Source: Aphelenchoides besseyi (taxonomy: Eukaryota; Nematoda; Chromadorea; Rhabditida; Aphelenchoididae). Taken from it: a stretch of DNA of 64,000 nucleotides. The position numbers and the translations under genes are program-made. Positions within the stretch are counted from its first letter, which is position 1. Each line of letters starts with the position of its first letter. The stretch spans positions 12,586,001 to 12,650,000 of the forward strand of contig JAMPIQ010000001.1 of the NCBI GenBank assembly GCA_024699855.1, read 5' to 3'. Below, one piece after another: positions 10,902-28,109 of the stretch. A model generated the notes under the pieces. That model worked only from the letters and a program-made list of their open reading frames with translations, was not told the origin of the DNA and did not search any database.

Positions 10902-11367
10902 TCACGATTGTTGCAACCGATTCTTAACAAGACTAGCGCTACGATGTTCGAGACCTGCCGAATCAACCGCATCGTGCCATTTTTCGACATCACTTAACTC
11001 ACACATCTCTGCAAACACCTTGCAGCGTGAGAACAAGCGATTGTTAATAAATCAGCAAGATTGAACTCAAAACCACGCATGAAAGTTCGACATCATTTAG
11101 CTTCCAGAAAAGCATTACAAGCGTCTAACATTGCTTTTCGTTTCTCAGTGATATCATGCCTGAAAACACTCCGTTGATTATATCCACGCCTAATAAATAC
11201 CGTTTCTTTAATTGCATCAAAATGAAGAACATCACCATAACGCCCATATTAAACGGCCAAATCTATGCACAAAGTGGACGATTGCGAAGGGCATTGATGA
11301 AGTTATGAGATCGCAGGACAACTCTACTAACACTGAGCAGAAGCCCGAGGCTCAATCCAGCACCGAG
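10902..11367 (-). pseudogene. Decayed protein-coding gene, family unknown
   Basis: Coding-like minus-strand fragments lie end to end in different frames. From 5' to 3' they are 11367-11263 (GLLLSVSRVVLRSHNFINAL), about 11270-11093 (CIDLAV, a TAA, then YGRYGDVLHFDAIKETVF down to LDACNAFLEAK) and 11030-10902 (KVFAEMCELSDVEKWHDAVD to NRLQQS). An in-frame stop and frame changes without good splice sites suggest a dead gene. A short plus-strand open frame overlaps 11285-11388. No parent gene was recognised; a badly understood intron structure is the alternative. Confidence 0.4.
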
Positions 11368-12189
11368 ATTATGTGTAAATTGGAATAAACTCAAAAAACA
11401 AGATGCCTGATTTGTCAGTTGTTCTTGTCTATAGCATCCAATAGCAATGGCAAAAATGGTGGAGTACGAATAAACTACTTGAACGGCATGAGTTCCGTAG
11501 ATTAAAACAGAGTGAACAAGAAGGTAGCTATGAGTACAATTCTATGAATTCGAAAGCATAGTCGACTGTTAGTGAAATGATAACATCTTTTGAATTTTTG
11601 TCTACCATCTTTTTTTGAGTATATTGTATTAAGATTTCGACGAACTCAAACAAGAAGCATCAACAAACTAAAGTAAACATTAAATGCAATCTTTTGATTA
11701 GCAGAAACGTCATCAGGTATTTTATTTCAATTCAATTAACAAACCAATTAACAGCTAGTGACTTAGATGATACATTATGTTCATTCACTTGTAAACTTCG
11801 TTTCAAAGCATTTAGTGATCTCAAATTCAATAACACTAGAAATCTAGGTGTTTTATTGTGTCGATCCAATTGTATTTGTTACTGCACTATTCATTTGTTT
11901 TAAGAAGTCAAATCTGCACCATGGGTTCAAAGAGTGCACATAAAAGTCTCGCTTAGTCGATTGATTCGAACTTCAATTTTCGTAGTTAGCGTACACGCAA
12001 TTTACGTGTTCGCCCTTGCGACTACACGCATTTTCTTCGCTATACTGGCGCGGACTACAAACTCAAGAAAAAACGAATTTTCGTTATAAAGTCGCTATCT
12101 TTTCGGTGGTTTCAATCGCCACTTACGACTTTCGAACGAATCTTTTGGTCTCATTGATCCCGTCGTACTGCAATTTTCTGGTTTTTAGC
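11368..12189. other. Intergenic upstream of the thioesterase
   Basis: A+T-rich. A frame is open from 12016 into the thioesterase exon, but conserved sequence begins after 12190. No other feature is supported. Confidence 0.5.
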
Positions 12190-13314
12190 ATGACTATGGC
12201 TCCACGAAAACGAACCGAAGAGCCTCAACTGATGATCGTACGTCCAGTCTTCGAAAAGTTCTTCGATCTTCAACCACTCAATTCGAATACTGTGATTAGT
12301 AAGCCAAGACATTTCGGAGGCTTCTTCAAGGGATCTCGACTCTTTGGCGGACACACAGCAGCTCAATCGTTTCTTGCCGCCAAAAGATTACGCAACGATG
12401 CTCAGGTGTATCGAATTGATATCAACTTCTTCGCTCCAGGTTTGTACTTGTCATTTGAAATCCTATCAATAATTTCAGGCAATTTACATGAAGATCTCGT
12501 TTATCAAGAAACTTCTCCGTCAACTAATCCAAATTACGTGAATTTGGATGTTTGGCAGAATAACATTTTGCTTTCAACTGCGAGTTGTCGGGTAACTAAA
12601 ATGAACGTTATTTTAGATCTCTTGCTTTTAGTTGCATGATCCACCTTCTTCTGACGATTTATCGGCCGATTTGACGAACGTTGTCTCTTATTTTTCACAG
12701 AAACATTCCGATTTTCCTCACAACGTACTGGAGCCCGAGACATACACCGAAATTCTCGACCTTGTTGATCGACTGCCAATGAACAAATGGCAAAAAGAAC
12801 ATGGTCGAAGTTTCGACTATCGAGGATGTACGCCAGATAATCAGATTTTCCAAGTTCGACCAATTGATCACATGCATTATGCCGGGTTGTCCAATGAGAC
12901 AAAACCAATGCTCGTATGGGCACGATTGTCACCTACGCTTCTTGATCTGCCAATTCGCGACCCCGAAGCAGTTCCTCTACTTCTCAGTGATCAGATTATT
13001 GGACGCAAGTTCTCGTTCGAATCAACCAAACAGTTTGCTTTTTAGATCCAATTTTCGTGCATTTCGATCAACTTCAAATTCGTGTCACCTCTTCAGCCAC
13101 TTTATCACACAAAGTCTACTTCCACGAATTCAATTTCAATCCACGCGGTTACTTCTTGATCGAATTGAACGTCATTAGAGCAAATACAACGGCATTGATT
13201 TGTGGCCGAATCTTCGATGAGCAGAAACGACTTCTCGTTAGCATCTTCCAAAATCATTACTACACTCTTCACAAGGACGATCTTCAACTATCGAAACTCA
13301 CGGCAAAAATGTAA
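12190..13314 (+). CDS. ACOT8: Acyl-CoA thioesterase, ACOT8/TesB type
   Basis: Hydrolyses acyl-CoA to fatty acid and CoA; family members are often peroxisomal. Exons 12190-12439, 12479-12591, 12632-13004 and 13046-13314 give 334 aa. Double hot-dog layout: RLFGGHTAAQSFLAAKR with the family FGG..AAQ signature, NFFAPGN, then PMLVWARLSP, VPLLLSDQIIG, HPIFVHFDQLQI and a C-terminal ALICGRIFDEQKRLL. The last intron (13005-13045) must use a GC donor: GC|AAGT after GGA C restores the reading frame, whereas the only nearby GT (13009) shifts it. The C-terminus TAKM is not an SKL-type peroxisomal signal. The orthology label is by motif order only. Confidence 0.85.
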
Positions 13315-13469
13315 ACACAAAAAGTGACTTCTTGCTGTTTGTGTTTGCTTCTAAAGTTATGTATAATGAATAAAAGCAACAAGTTGTTTATCACCAGTAC
13401 CGTCACAGCCATTTGTACTCAATAAAGAAACTCAAACTTTGGGTCGGTTTATTGGGATTAGTAGTTTGA

Positions 13470-14671
13470 TTAATACATGATTTTTGAGTCTTTTTCGTTC
13501 ACAGATTTCTCGACGATCGACTTTTGAGTTTGAATCGGTTGAACGTTGTCGAGAGAAGTTCCATTAATTCGGCGCCAATAAAACTTGATTCCCTTTCGAT
13601 ATTGTGGCAAAATAGACAAAATGGTTACCGCTTTTACGAATGGAGTCCAGAAATAGGGAATAGAAAGCATAACTCCAAGATGAGGGTTGTGGAAGTGGCA
13701 AACCACACAGACCCAAGTGACTATAAGAGGTAGACAGTAAAACAAGAACGGCACGATAGCACAAGTCGAGAGAACGAGGTTCATGATTCGATTGTATTTC
13801 AACGCGTTAACCTGATTGCCACCTCTCGTTTCACGATTTCTGATGATTGTTTGATGGATTTCAAGAGCCAAAGTTCCGACAATCATGCAACAGACCATGA
13901 AGATGATGAAAATTACAGCCATAAAATTGAAAAAGTAACTGTCTTCCTAAACAACCGATTACTTCGAATCTCTCCCAAATCTGCCTACCGGATTTCCAAC
14001 CAAAAAGTCGGGAGTTTCACGCGTCGAATAGTTGCTCCACAAACTGTAGCGTTGAAGAATGAGAGCGTCTTCTTCGGTCTCTGCACTGGGGCCATTTTTG
14101 CTCACAAGTAAAGGATATAAAGCGCCAAAACCAAGCGAAACAATCAACGACACGAAACACATCAAACCGACAAAGAAAGTTGTCGGCTTGAAATCTCTGC
14201 AAAAATAGAAGTTACAAGGGATTATGTGTCCACAAGTCCTACTTTACAACCAGCAGATATCGATAGATATGATTGACGATTGACAACAAGAGTTCCAAGA
14301 ATGGAATCCAAATGATCGATGTGAGAAACAACGATCGAAATGGCTCATCGACTGTAGCACCTGTCAAAATCACAAAGAATTTTCCTGCAATTGTCAACGT
14401 TCGCTGAAATATGGATTGCTATTTCAACGGTGTCTCCAATACTTACTGCTGATGCCAGTGCGTTGAAAATCGCTTGAAAGATTCCGATGATTGAATGCAC
14501 AGTAATCAACGGAGTAAGAATTCGCATATCGTTCAAAGATATAAAACGAATCAAGTACAAAAGAATTATATTCGCGAACACTCCAACCAGTGTTGCAATC
14601 GTTTGGTTCACATTACTTAACGTGTAGTAGGAGTCTTGAGAAGCGAATTGATTTACCGCCAATGGCTCCAT
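13470..14671 (-). CDS. Seven-transmembrane G-protein-coupled receptor
   Basis: Exons 14671-14447, 14403-14243, 14196-13989 and 13946-13470 give 356 aa. Seven hydrophobic segments are seen: about 24-44 (TLVGVFANIILLYLI), 51-72, 96-116 (ends NHIYRYLLVVK, like a DRY/R region), 130-150, 195-218, 238-262 and 270-290. The second extracellular loop is long and holds an N-glycosylation site (NYS). N-terminal sites NQT and others fit an extracellular N-terminus without signal peptide. It resembles nematode rhodopsin-like or chemoreceptor families, but a ligand cannot be assigned. The donor of intron 2 is gtagga after GTA AA, chosen to keep frame. Confidence 0.85.
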
Positions 14672-15685
14672 TATTGTCGAACAATCTCAAAACTAAGTGG
14701 TTCTAGAACACCAGTTAAGCGGTCTTTTATCTTCTGAAGCAAATGTGTTAATCCAAAACAATCGAACTCAATCCGACTGTAGATCCCGCCCTTTTGTTTC
14801 GGATTACTTAAAAGTTCTGTATTCACAAAGAAGGAAGATTACCTTTTCTTAAAGTTAATCACGGATTATACCCACATCTTTAACAAATTGAACTCCAATA
14901 GTTTTGCTATCAATTAGGAAATATTACTGGTTGAATGGGAACGGAAACGAGATAAATCCCATCAGACTACATCGTTCTCTTTGTTGAACCTTAATAGCAG
15001 GTACCGTAATTAATCCCTTAGTGTTTATTTAAAACATTGACTTGTGATCTAAAGACCGGAAATCTCTGCAATTTAGTCCGAAATTGCTTCCAGATCATTC
15101 TTAGTTTTTGACTCCATTAATCGAAAGTCTCCTTGATCATAGCTTTAAAATTTATAGTAACTACACAAAACAACCTTTTGATAAGTTTACAATAACAAAG
15201 TGTCTAGGAAAAATAAAGTGGACTACAAAAAAAAGGATTGGAAAATAAGTTAAGAAGAAAAAAAGGCCCAATAACGTGGATAAATTACGTAGTTTAGAGT
15301 CTAAAAGACGACGGATAAAGAACATTACAAGACAGGAAAACCTTCTCTTACAATAGATACCTGACAATTGGACGGTGGCGACGAAATGTGAATAGAAAAA
15401 CAATCTACCGGGAAATAACTGGCCATTGAAATTATTAGAATCGTGGAGAACATCTGACCATTGGAGGATATTAGACCTTTTTGAATGATGATGAGCAGTT
15501 TGGAATCGAAATGGCAATGGAAGCAAAAGGAAACACGAAAATCGTCTTTGATATTGCCACTGAACCGATAGAAATTCAACTTAGATGCCCGCATTGAATG
15601 AGAAAATTGAAACCAAAGAATGAACAAAAGGAGAGTCACAATTGTTCATTCATGACCGTAAAATTTAAGTAACAACTTCGATGGT
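14672..15685. other. Intergenic between receptor and PP2A subunit genes
   Basis: Two overlapping T-rich minus-strand frames (15161-15526, 15325-15639) have no domain and no splice support. Nothing else is supported. Confidence 0.5.
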
Positions 15686-17354
15686 TTACGCTTTTTCACC
15701 TTCAAATATGTACAAATAAGAGCCGCTGGATAACGAAATGACGTTGCTATTCGGATTCCATGACGAGTGTAGAATTTTTCGATCAAAATCCATTCGGTCA
15801 ACGTTGATTTCGTTCGGTCGTCGTCGTTCGTTTACTGTCGCATCGCCGGCAGGACCTGCTCTTCGTGCATAGAAAGGCTCAATGGCTTCGTAAGTTGTAT
15901 CCCATGAGTTTGAACGGCGGAATGTACGGAAAAAATTGTTGTAGCTGCCCGTCAAGATATGACTGAAATAATCGAATTGATAATTGTTTTCGAGAAGCAT
16001 CCAACTCACTCATCATCTCCCGACCATTGCGCCTGGAATTTGTCGAAGATGCTAAATAAGAAAGAGGTAAAAACGATTAGATTTCAGTGTTTACCAGTCG
16101 TTTTCGTAAAGTTGACACAATTTGTTTCTCAAATAGTCGTGCACCTAAAAACATGAACTGAATTTACAGACTTCTGTCTTACATTGTACACTTCGACCGG
16201 CTGTGTCTCCATTGCCAAGTCCCAAACATAAGCGGATAAGTAGTCACGAGTCAACAAATAACGTCCAGAGTGCGAGAATTTGATATCTGAGACCGATGCA
16301 ATCAATTCCGAGAAGAAATTCCGAGCATCATCTCTTGCGTGAAAGACTTTGGCCGGTCGATCGCAAAGAGCGTTCTCTCGAGTGTCACAAATCTTCGAAA
16401 GGCCTTTGGATGAACCGTAACAAAAAAGTTGTTCGGCTGTCGGATGGAACTCGGCCGTTGTGATTACCTCCGTCAATTCCTCCATGTTTACCGGCTTGAT
16501 GTCAACGATCGTAAAACACTGATTCGTAATTTCGTGATTCCACAAGTTGATTCGAAGATCGTCGGCGGATATGAACGTCTCCTGAAAATTTTTATGAACA
16601 CAAAAAGTTACAATCAAACAAACTTGATCGGAATTGATGCTTATTGAGTTGATGTGATACACGTGTGCATTCGAATACACTCTTCGTGGTGATGCTTCGA
16701 CCAACAACTCCATGGGCTCAAGCTTCGGAAGAACAAGACCGTTGTTTATGCGCCGTTTCACTCCATCGACTTCCTCGATGTTGTAATTTCCTTGAGCGAT
16801 TTGTCGTTGACGTTCGGAGATTTTCCACAATTTAATAGTTTTATCTAGACGGAATAATATCTTTCGTTTGGACGAAACAGTTTTACCGTTGGTTGAGAGA
16901 ATGAAATCCGAACTGCTCTTCTTTTTCATCCATTTTACTTGATTGATTTTCTCTTCGATTTCCAACGATTTAAGATAATCAAACTCGGGTTCATGGGATT
17001 GGAATGTGGAATAAACCGCGTACTGTGAACTCCTTGCTCCGTCAGAGTTGTAGTCCTAAATTTCAGCCTAACGATTGAAAAGGTCGTCAAAACGTACATG
17101 ATCACGTTTCAGAATCGATATTCTTCCCATTTTGTCGCCGATTGCCAACATCTCGCCGTCTTCCGAGAACTCAACAGTAGAGATTTCGGCTGAAACATAC
17201 GAGTGCTATAGAATTAGTTGTCCGTACCTTCTGTCGTATCGTCTGATGCTCCGTTGTTTGGTTCTCTTTGGATACATCTCCAGACTATCATATCATTGTT
17301 GTCCACATCCATTGCATTATCCTCCTGACCACTGGGATCCCGGTCGTACTCCAT
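15686..17354 (-). CDS. PPP2R2: PP2A regulatory subunit B55
   Basis: WD40 B-type subunit that targets protein phosphatase 2A to substrates. Eight exons: 17354-17228, 17189-17098, 17055-16887, 16844-16624, 16581-16183, 16144-16095, 16051-16010, 15962-15686. They encode 458 aa, close to the 447 of human B55. Signature blocks in order: [96 protein letters not shown] and [11 protein letters not shown]. The start is uncertain: ATG 17420 is also in frame, but a strong acceptor near 17376 (tatcaatcag) favours ATG 17354. The gene lies 280 bp downstream of ERCC6 on the same strand. Confidence 0.95.
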
Positions 17355-17634
17355 GATTCTAACGCGATATCTGGACTGATTGATAAGATAAACAAATTCA
17401 AAAAAGTCAAGTATTTTCATCGTTCAGAAACGTGTTGCACTTGATAAATCATCAGAAACTGCGTGATTTACATTTTTATTCACAGTACACGCTGACTATC
17501 TGCACGATCTTGACGAGATCTTCGAAAATTTAAAATGATATGCATGAATTTAAAATTGTACTCGGAGGTCATTTACGGACAGGTTGCAGAAAGACAATTA
17601 TACTAATGCGAAGATGTTTGAAAAGTCCCAAATC

Positions 17635-22176
<4,542 letters not shown>

Positions 22177-22371
22177 CTTGGTCCTGGATCGGACATTAAA
22201 ATCAGAAACAATCGGAATGATAAGCAAACGAAATACGAACAAACAAAATAACTTGCTCGTTGAGCGACAGCAACAGGAATCACAACAAACAAGTGAGCGA
22301 AAAGCCGCGTTTCTTTTGGAGCCAGAAGTGAACAAAATGACCATTCTATCGAATTTCCTGCTTCGGCGCTC
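22177..22371. promoter_or_regulatory. Bidirectional promoter ERCC6 / TCP11L1-like
   Basis: Only 195 bp separate the divergent start codons (22176 minus, 22372 plus), so the regulatory sequence of both genes must lie here or inside the genes. No clear TATA box is seen. Confidence 0.5.
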
Positions 22372-24195
22372 ATGAACGGCGATCTCAGTTTTCTGCTCGA
22401 TTGTGGTATTGATCCAGAAACTTCTTTCGGATTTTTTGCATTTATGTCCTCAAATGATAATCAGAAGCTCAATTCCCCAAATGAACGAAGCGAATCGCCC
22501 GATCGTGACGCTAAACGTCCGCGACCACGTGGTACCTCTCCTTTGGACATAAATGTGAAGGCATCGACAAATCAATTGCCGGGATATGTTGCTGGTAAAG
22601 GAGATTTGTCATGAAGATATAAATCTTGATTTGCAGGCACATCACCGGCAAAATTTATAACAGTCGAGAAGCTGAAGCAGATCAATGACGAGCTTGCAAA
22701 CATGGCCATTGCTCATGAGATTGCTCTTGATCCCGGTAAGTAATCTATAAGATATTCTTGTCACTTCTTAACTTCAGGGTTTAGCATCGAAAAACTGAAA
22801 GATCAGAGCACAGACGGTTTCACAAAACAAGTGACTGAAATTGCAACTCGAGCCTTCTACGACACGATTTGTGACAAACTAAAGGAACAACCACCTGATT
22901 ACAAAGCGTTCTTCAACTTGTACGCAGAACTAAAAGAAATGTCAATGGAAGTTGTGACTCCAGCAGCTAAACATCTATTTGACAGTGTCAATGTCGAAGA
23001 AGCGAAACGACAAGTCGAATTGAAATGCTTGGATGTTCACGGTTTGATGTTGGAATTTGTAAACAAGCTGGGACAAATCTGTGCTCCAATTCGAGATGAA
23101 CAAGTGGAGAAATTGCGAAAAACCACAGATCCTGTGGAAATGTTAAGGTCGCTATACGATTTTGTTATGATTTTACGTTTGGACTTTAGAGGCGCTCACC
23201 AGTTGCTAACGAACATGAAAGACGACATGATCAACTTCACAATCAAACAATCAAGACACCAGTTTCTTCAACACGCCGCTGCCTATGAGAGTGAAAAGTT
23301 CATGAAAGTTCTCGAATTGTATCCAAGTAATTCTACTGTTTGTTTACATTTTCAAGCCAAATATTTCAGACGCTGCCGACGAAACACAATCTTGGCTCGA
23401 TGAATCTCTGACCGAATATCTCACAAGACATTCCGATGCTCAGTATCCGCTCAATACAACCCAACTACGCTTTCTGATGGCCATCGCTTACGCTCGATTG
23501 TTGGATGGACGACGGCAAGATGTTCGTTTTCCCGAAACTCTCAAATACGACATGACGAGAGTAATGGATTTGGTGAATGAACGTTTGAAGTTGTCGTTGA
23601 CATTGTGTGGTATTTTCATTGCATCGAATTTGGCAGGAAAACAAATTTGTGAGACCACCGATTTCAAAAGCACACTGAAAACTCGACTGTTAGCGATCTT
23701 GTCAGATGTTAATTTGAAGTTCGTTTGACTGCGAGTAAAAAAAGTGACTGTTTTCTTCAGGAATTACGACGATAAACTAGAGAACGTTTATTTGGAGTGC
23801 AATCAACAGTTAGAGATCGTTTTAAAGTCGACGTGGACTGCGGACAAATCGGTTGGATTAAAATCACAAGTTGACGGACTGAAGAACGCGGATAACTCAA
23901 TTCGTTGTATTGCCGGTTAGTTTTGCGAACAAAAATTTCTAGACAAACGATTTAAGATAATCGTATATTCACGTTGATAAGCGCGGTACTTGTTGGACCG
24001 GATGGAATGAGCGCTGAAGGCTCTCGACTACCACCGGGACTGAGTGTCATAGAAGCCGAGTTGGTCTCGTTGATTAGTCGCTACTTGAGCGTCTCAATAC
24101 ATAACATGCAAAGTTTTGGGACGTTTTATCTGGATCGTGTGAATCGCACGCTGAAGCAGCGAAGTGACGGATTGGGAACTTCTTCTGACAAGTGA
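22372..24195 (+). CDS. TCP11L1: TCP11 domain protein (TCP11-like 1)
   Basis: T-complex protein 11 family; cellular role poorly defined in general. Six exons: 22372-22594, 22637-22735, 22778-23326, 23370-23718, 23761-23915, 23957-24195, giving 537 aa. The start of the homology is SPAKFITVEKLKQI and NMAIAHEIALDPG, then KPFYD-type AFYDTICDKLKEQPPDYKAF, GQICAPIRDEQVEKLRKTTD and NFTIKQSRHQFLQHAAAYES, in the order of vertebrate TCP11L1. A Ser/Pro-rich N-terminus holds a basic KRPRPR cluster. ATG 22372 is the first in frame; ATG 22446 is an alternative start. Shares its promoter region with ERCC6. Confidence 0.9.
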
Positions 24196-24424
24196 CTTTG
24201 TAAATATTTGTACTTACGATTTGAATAATGAAAGTAATTCGTTGTGTAAAATGTGAATTTATTCATGTAAACAACATAACTTAAGGTACAAGCGATTAAA
24301 AGAAATTCAACCAATAAGGGAACAACCATTGTGTTACACGTGAGTTTGGATCGCAAATGCAACGGGTGGAGTTTTTTTAAAGTGAGGCCTAATCTCTGCG
24401 TCAACTTCCGTTCCAATCCCGAGA

Positions 24425-25601
24425 TTACATGGGGACGTGAGAAAAGAGATAGGAAACTGATTCGCCGTTATGAGTTCGACGAATTGCTTCGGCCAAGATC
24501 ATCGAAATGTCAATGCATTGAATTTTCGGACAACGACGACGGTTTTCGTCCTGTGGAATTGTGTTTGTGACAACCACTGCTTCAAACACCGAACGATTCA
24601 AACGATCCAATGCGGGACCCGAAAACACACCGTGAACACAAACTGCGTAACTAAAATACGAGTAAATACGTCCAATAAGAACACCAAACGCACACTTTCT
24701 TGGCACCGGCTTCGACCAACTTATCAGCAGCAAGACAAATTGTACCACAACTGAAGGTTCGATTATTGTTCAAATGATTGTCGTGATAAAAACTCACGTA
24801 TCAGCCATGTCGTCAACGAGAATTGCGACTTTATCGGTTACATTACCGACTAAAGTCATGTTTTCGACTTCGTTTGCTCGTTTACGTTCTTTGTGGATCA
24901 AAGCAAAGTCGACATTCAAACGATCGGCAATCGAAGTGACACGTTTTGCACCACCAGCATCCGGTGAAACGATCACCGCATCTTGCCAGTTAGCAATGTT
25001 CTCGCGAATGTATTTGAGGATCGCAGGTTCGGCGTACAAATTGTCCACGGGAATGTCAAAGAAGCCCTTAAATTCATAGGAATTTTCAAGCGAAACAGTT
25101 GAAAAGTTTACCTGAATTTGTGATGCGTGCAAGTCCATGGTAATAATATGATCAGCTCCAGCAACACTCAACATGTTGGCCACCAACTTTGCGCTTATGG
25201 GAGCTCGAGACTTGTCTTTTTTGTCTTGTCGAGCGTATGGAAAGCACGGAATAACTGCGGCTACGCGAGAGGCTGAAGCAATCTTACATGCATTGATCAT
25301 AATAAGCATTTCCATTAAATGATCATTCACTTCACCCGATCCACTGAAATGAATGGTTTATATCGTAAGATATAAGATCAAACCTTTGAATAATGAAAAC
25401 ATCTTCTCCACGAACCGATTCGCCAATTTCAACATTCGTTTCACGATTCGAAAATTTTTTCAACGACGCTTTAGAAACTTCCAATTGCAGACGCTCGCAA
25501 ATTTGACGAGTCAGATCCTTGTGAGAAGACCCCGAGAAGACCTGGAAATTGGTGTGAATGCTTTCTTCATACACACGATTACAAACCTTTATGTTCGGCA
25601 T
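24425..25601 (-). CDS. PRPS: Ribose-phosphate pyrophosphokinase (PRPP synthetase)
   Basis: Makes phosphoribosyl pyrophosphate from ribose 5-phosphate and ATP for nucleotide synthesis, cytosol. Exons 25601-25587 (15 nt), 25541-25384, 25343-25112, 25066-24798, 24750-24694 and 24650-24425 give 318 aa, the exact length of human PRPS1. Begins [15 protein letters not shown]; has [20 protein letters not shown], the [19 protein letters not shown] block, [11 protein letters not shown] and the PRPP-binding [15 protein letters not shown]; ends SYLFSHVPM. The intron 25067-25111 is 45 nt without an in-frame stop. The first coding exon holds only five codons. Confidence 0.98.
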
Positions 25602-26787
25602 TGGCACTTGGTTTTCGTCTTTTGTTCTGAAAATACAATCGAGTTAACGAACTTGTGGCCATTGAGAAAGTGAAAAAGTTTAGTGATTAAAAAACTCACT
25701 CGGAAAACGTGATGGCTGATGGGGTGTAAAGAATGAGCGACGATTAATGTGAAAGCGACCAGTAGTAGCGGGAAAGACGCGATTTTCAACGACGCCGACT
25801 TTCGATTATGAGCGTAGGGTGGTGGTCGAGCCCAAGGACCGTAATGTCAAGTGAAGCGAACTGCCGGTAAATCGACCTAAAAGGCGGGAAAGTAAGGCGA
25901 ACTATTTTGTTTGACTGCTGAACAAGAACTTGCGTTGGTATATTCTTTAAAAAAAGATTCAGCACGTGAAAATGTTGTTGAAAAGAAAAGCTGAGGATAA
26001 ACAGGATCACACTGATAACACAATGAAAACCTACATATCACGGCATGTAAACGGTCTGAGATGTCCAGTTTGTTGCTTATCGATTTCTTCGCTTTCCAGC
26101 TAAATGCCGAGTTATTTACTCATAAATGTCGAAAAGTTTTCAACGAAATAACACTTAAAACTTTAACCGTTGTTTTAGCATGTAATAATTCAATGTAAAT
26201 CTGTAACCTGATAGGAAGCTAACAATCTTTAGTTCACTGTAAACTGTAACATTCGCTTCTAATTAGGCCGACTAACATTCTTATCGAAGTTTTTGTTCAC
26301 ATTGGACGTCAAATGTTCAATATACCTACGTGTTTGTTGATTGTTTGCGAATTGTTCTGTTGGTCGTCTCAAATCAAATCATCAACAAGAATGTAGTTTG
26401 TGCTTAGTCTTTGACTTTTTAAAACGGACAATCAAAACAATTGCCAATCAATGTCTGTAATGGTCTATTCGTTTTGAATCGTTTGTCCTTTGAATTTTGC
26501 ATTCAAAAGTGCCATAAAAACCAACTTCAACTCGATTTCTCGAAGAAAACATGTTTGTCTACGGGTTTTCGCGACTTCTTGTTTGTGTTTCTGTTTTCTG
26601 TTCTCTGCAACAGCAAGAGCCTACGAGACGAGTATCAACAACACGCATATAAAATTGGCTTCGCTTTGCCTTCTGCCCTCCAATCGAGTGTTCTCGTTGG
26701 TGTTTTTTTTTGCTGAGCGGTTCTTTTTGCTGCATAATCGACAATTGTTTTAATCGTTCTCATTCAGCTATTTTAGTCTATCTCATC
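25602..26787. other. Divergent intergenic region PRPS / aldo-keto reductase
   Basis: About 1.2 kb upstream of both genes. Apart from the TATA box at 26648 no feature is supported; the open frames around 26441-26753 have no domain. Confidence 0.5.
26648..26654 (+). promoter_or_regulatory. TATA box of the aldo-keto reductase gene
   Basis: TATAAAA, 134-140 bp upstream of the ATG at 26788. Between it and the ATG lies a T-rich leader with acceptor-like ctattttag at about 26768-26776, compatible with trans-splicing. Confidence 0.5.
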
Positions 26788-28109
26788 ATGTCTGCATCAA
26801 CTGACTTCGCCAAGCTGTCAAATGGACTGTCGATTCCAAAATTTGGTCTGGGTACTTGGCAAGTAAGTTGCAAATAAGTAAATTTTAGTTGTTTATTGTT
26901 CCATTTTAGTCAAGTCCTGAAGAGATTGATACTGCCGTTACAACAGCACTGGACCTTGGTTATCGTCTTATTGACACGGCTTCCATCTACGGTAAACATA
27001 ACGGTTGATTATCATTTTTAATCTTTGTAGGTAATGAGGAGGATATTGGAAACAGTTTGAAGAAGTATTTTGACTCGGGCAAATTGAAACGTGAAGACGT
27101 GTTCTTGGTCACAAAGGTATTAAAAACTACAAGACTAAGAAACAATTTAAATTTCAGCTCTGGGTCACACATAATCGTCCAGAGGATGTTGAGAGCCAAC
27201 TTCGTGAGTCATTAAAGAAGTTGAAAACCGATTATGTCGATCTCTATCTCATTCATCAAGTGAGTGAATGAATACAACGTTCAAATATGCTGTATGTTTA
27301 GCCTGTGACTTATGATCACGAAATGAAGGAACAAGACCACAGTGTTCGTGTTGAACATACATGGAAAGCGATGGAGGAAGTTTACGAAAAGAAATTGACT
27401 AAATCGATCGGTGTTTCCAATTTCAACGAAGAACAAATTGGGCGTATTTTGAAGTCGGCAAAGGTTCCAGTTCACAACTCTCAAGTTGAACTTCATCTCT
27501 ACTTCCAACAAGAGAAACATGTCAAGGTATGAAATCAATTTAGTGAACTCTGTGCAAAGATTTTTTAGTTTTGTCACGATCACAATATCACAGTTACTGC
27601 TTACGCTCCTCTCGGGTCACCCGGTCGTTCGAATTTTAAGCTTCCAACTGGGAAGTAAGTCCTGTATTACATTTACAATAGTTGATTATGGCCCTTTTCA
27701 GCAAACTCGACTGGCCTGACCAACCGAAACCATTGGAGCATCCGACCGTCAAGAAATTGGCCGAAAAATACAACAAAACTCCAGCACAAAGTAAGCGATT
27801 CAAATGTTGTTGTTGTTGTTCAATTAGACTATTGATTTTAGTTCTGCTCCGTCATCTTCTTCAAAAAGATATTCTCATCATTCCGAAATCGATTAATCCG
27901 AAGCGTATCGAGGAGAACTCGAAGATCTTCGACTTTTCTCTCACTGCCGATGAGTTGAAAGAACTCAACTCTGCTCCTCAAGGAGATCGTTTCTTCTTGC
28001 AAGATTTGTGAGTTGCCCACTGATATTGCCACAGAATTCATTAATTTGTTTTAGCTGTGAAGGGCATCCTGAAGACCCATGGCCAGAGCTTCGTCAAAAG
28101 AAGAACTAA
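26788..28109 (+). CDS. Aldo-keto reductase
   Basis: NADPH-dependent carbonyl reductase of the AKR1 type, cytosol. Nine exons: 26788-26862, 26910-26991, 27031-27116, 27158-27259, 27302-27526, 27569-27654, 27702-27790, 27842-28007, 28055-28109, giving 321 aa, the usual family length. The catalytic tetrad is visible: Asp in LIDTASIYGNE, Tyr in the same motif, Lys in FLVTKLW and His in YLIHQP. Cofactor-site blocks SIGVSNFNEEQI and ILIIPKSINPKRIEENSKIFD follow. Substrate cannot be told from sequence. Ends DPWPELRQKKN. Confidence 0.96.

Noticed and set aside
15161..15639. Two overlapping T-rich minus-strand frames with hydrophobic stretches
   Set aside because: Hydrophobicity follows from T-rich codons; no domain, no splice context, frames overlap each other.
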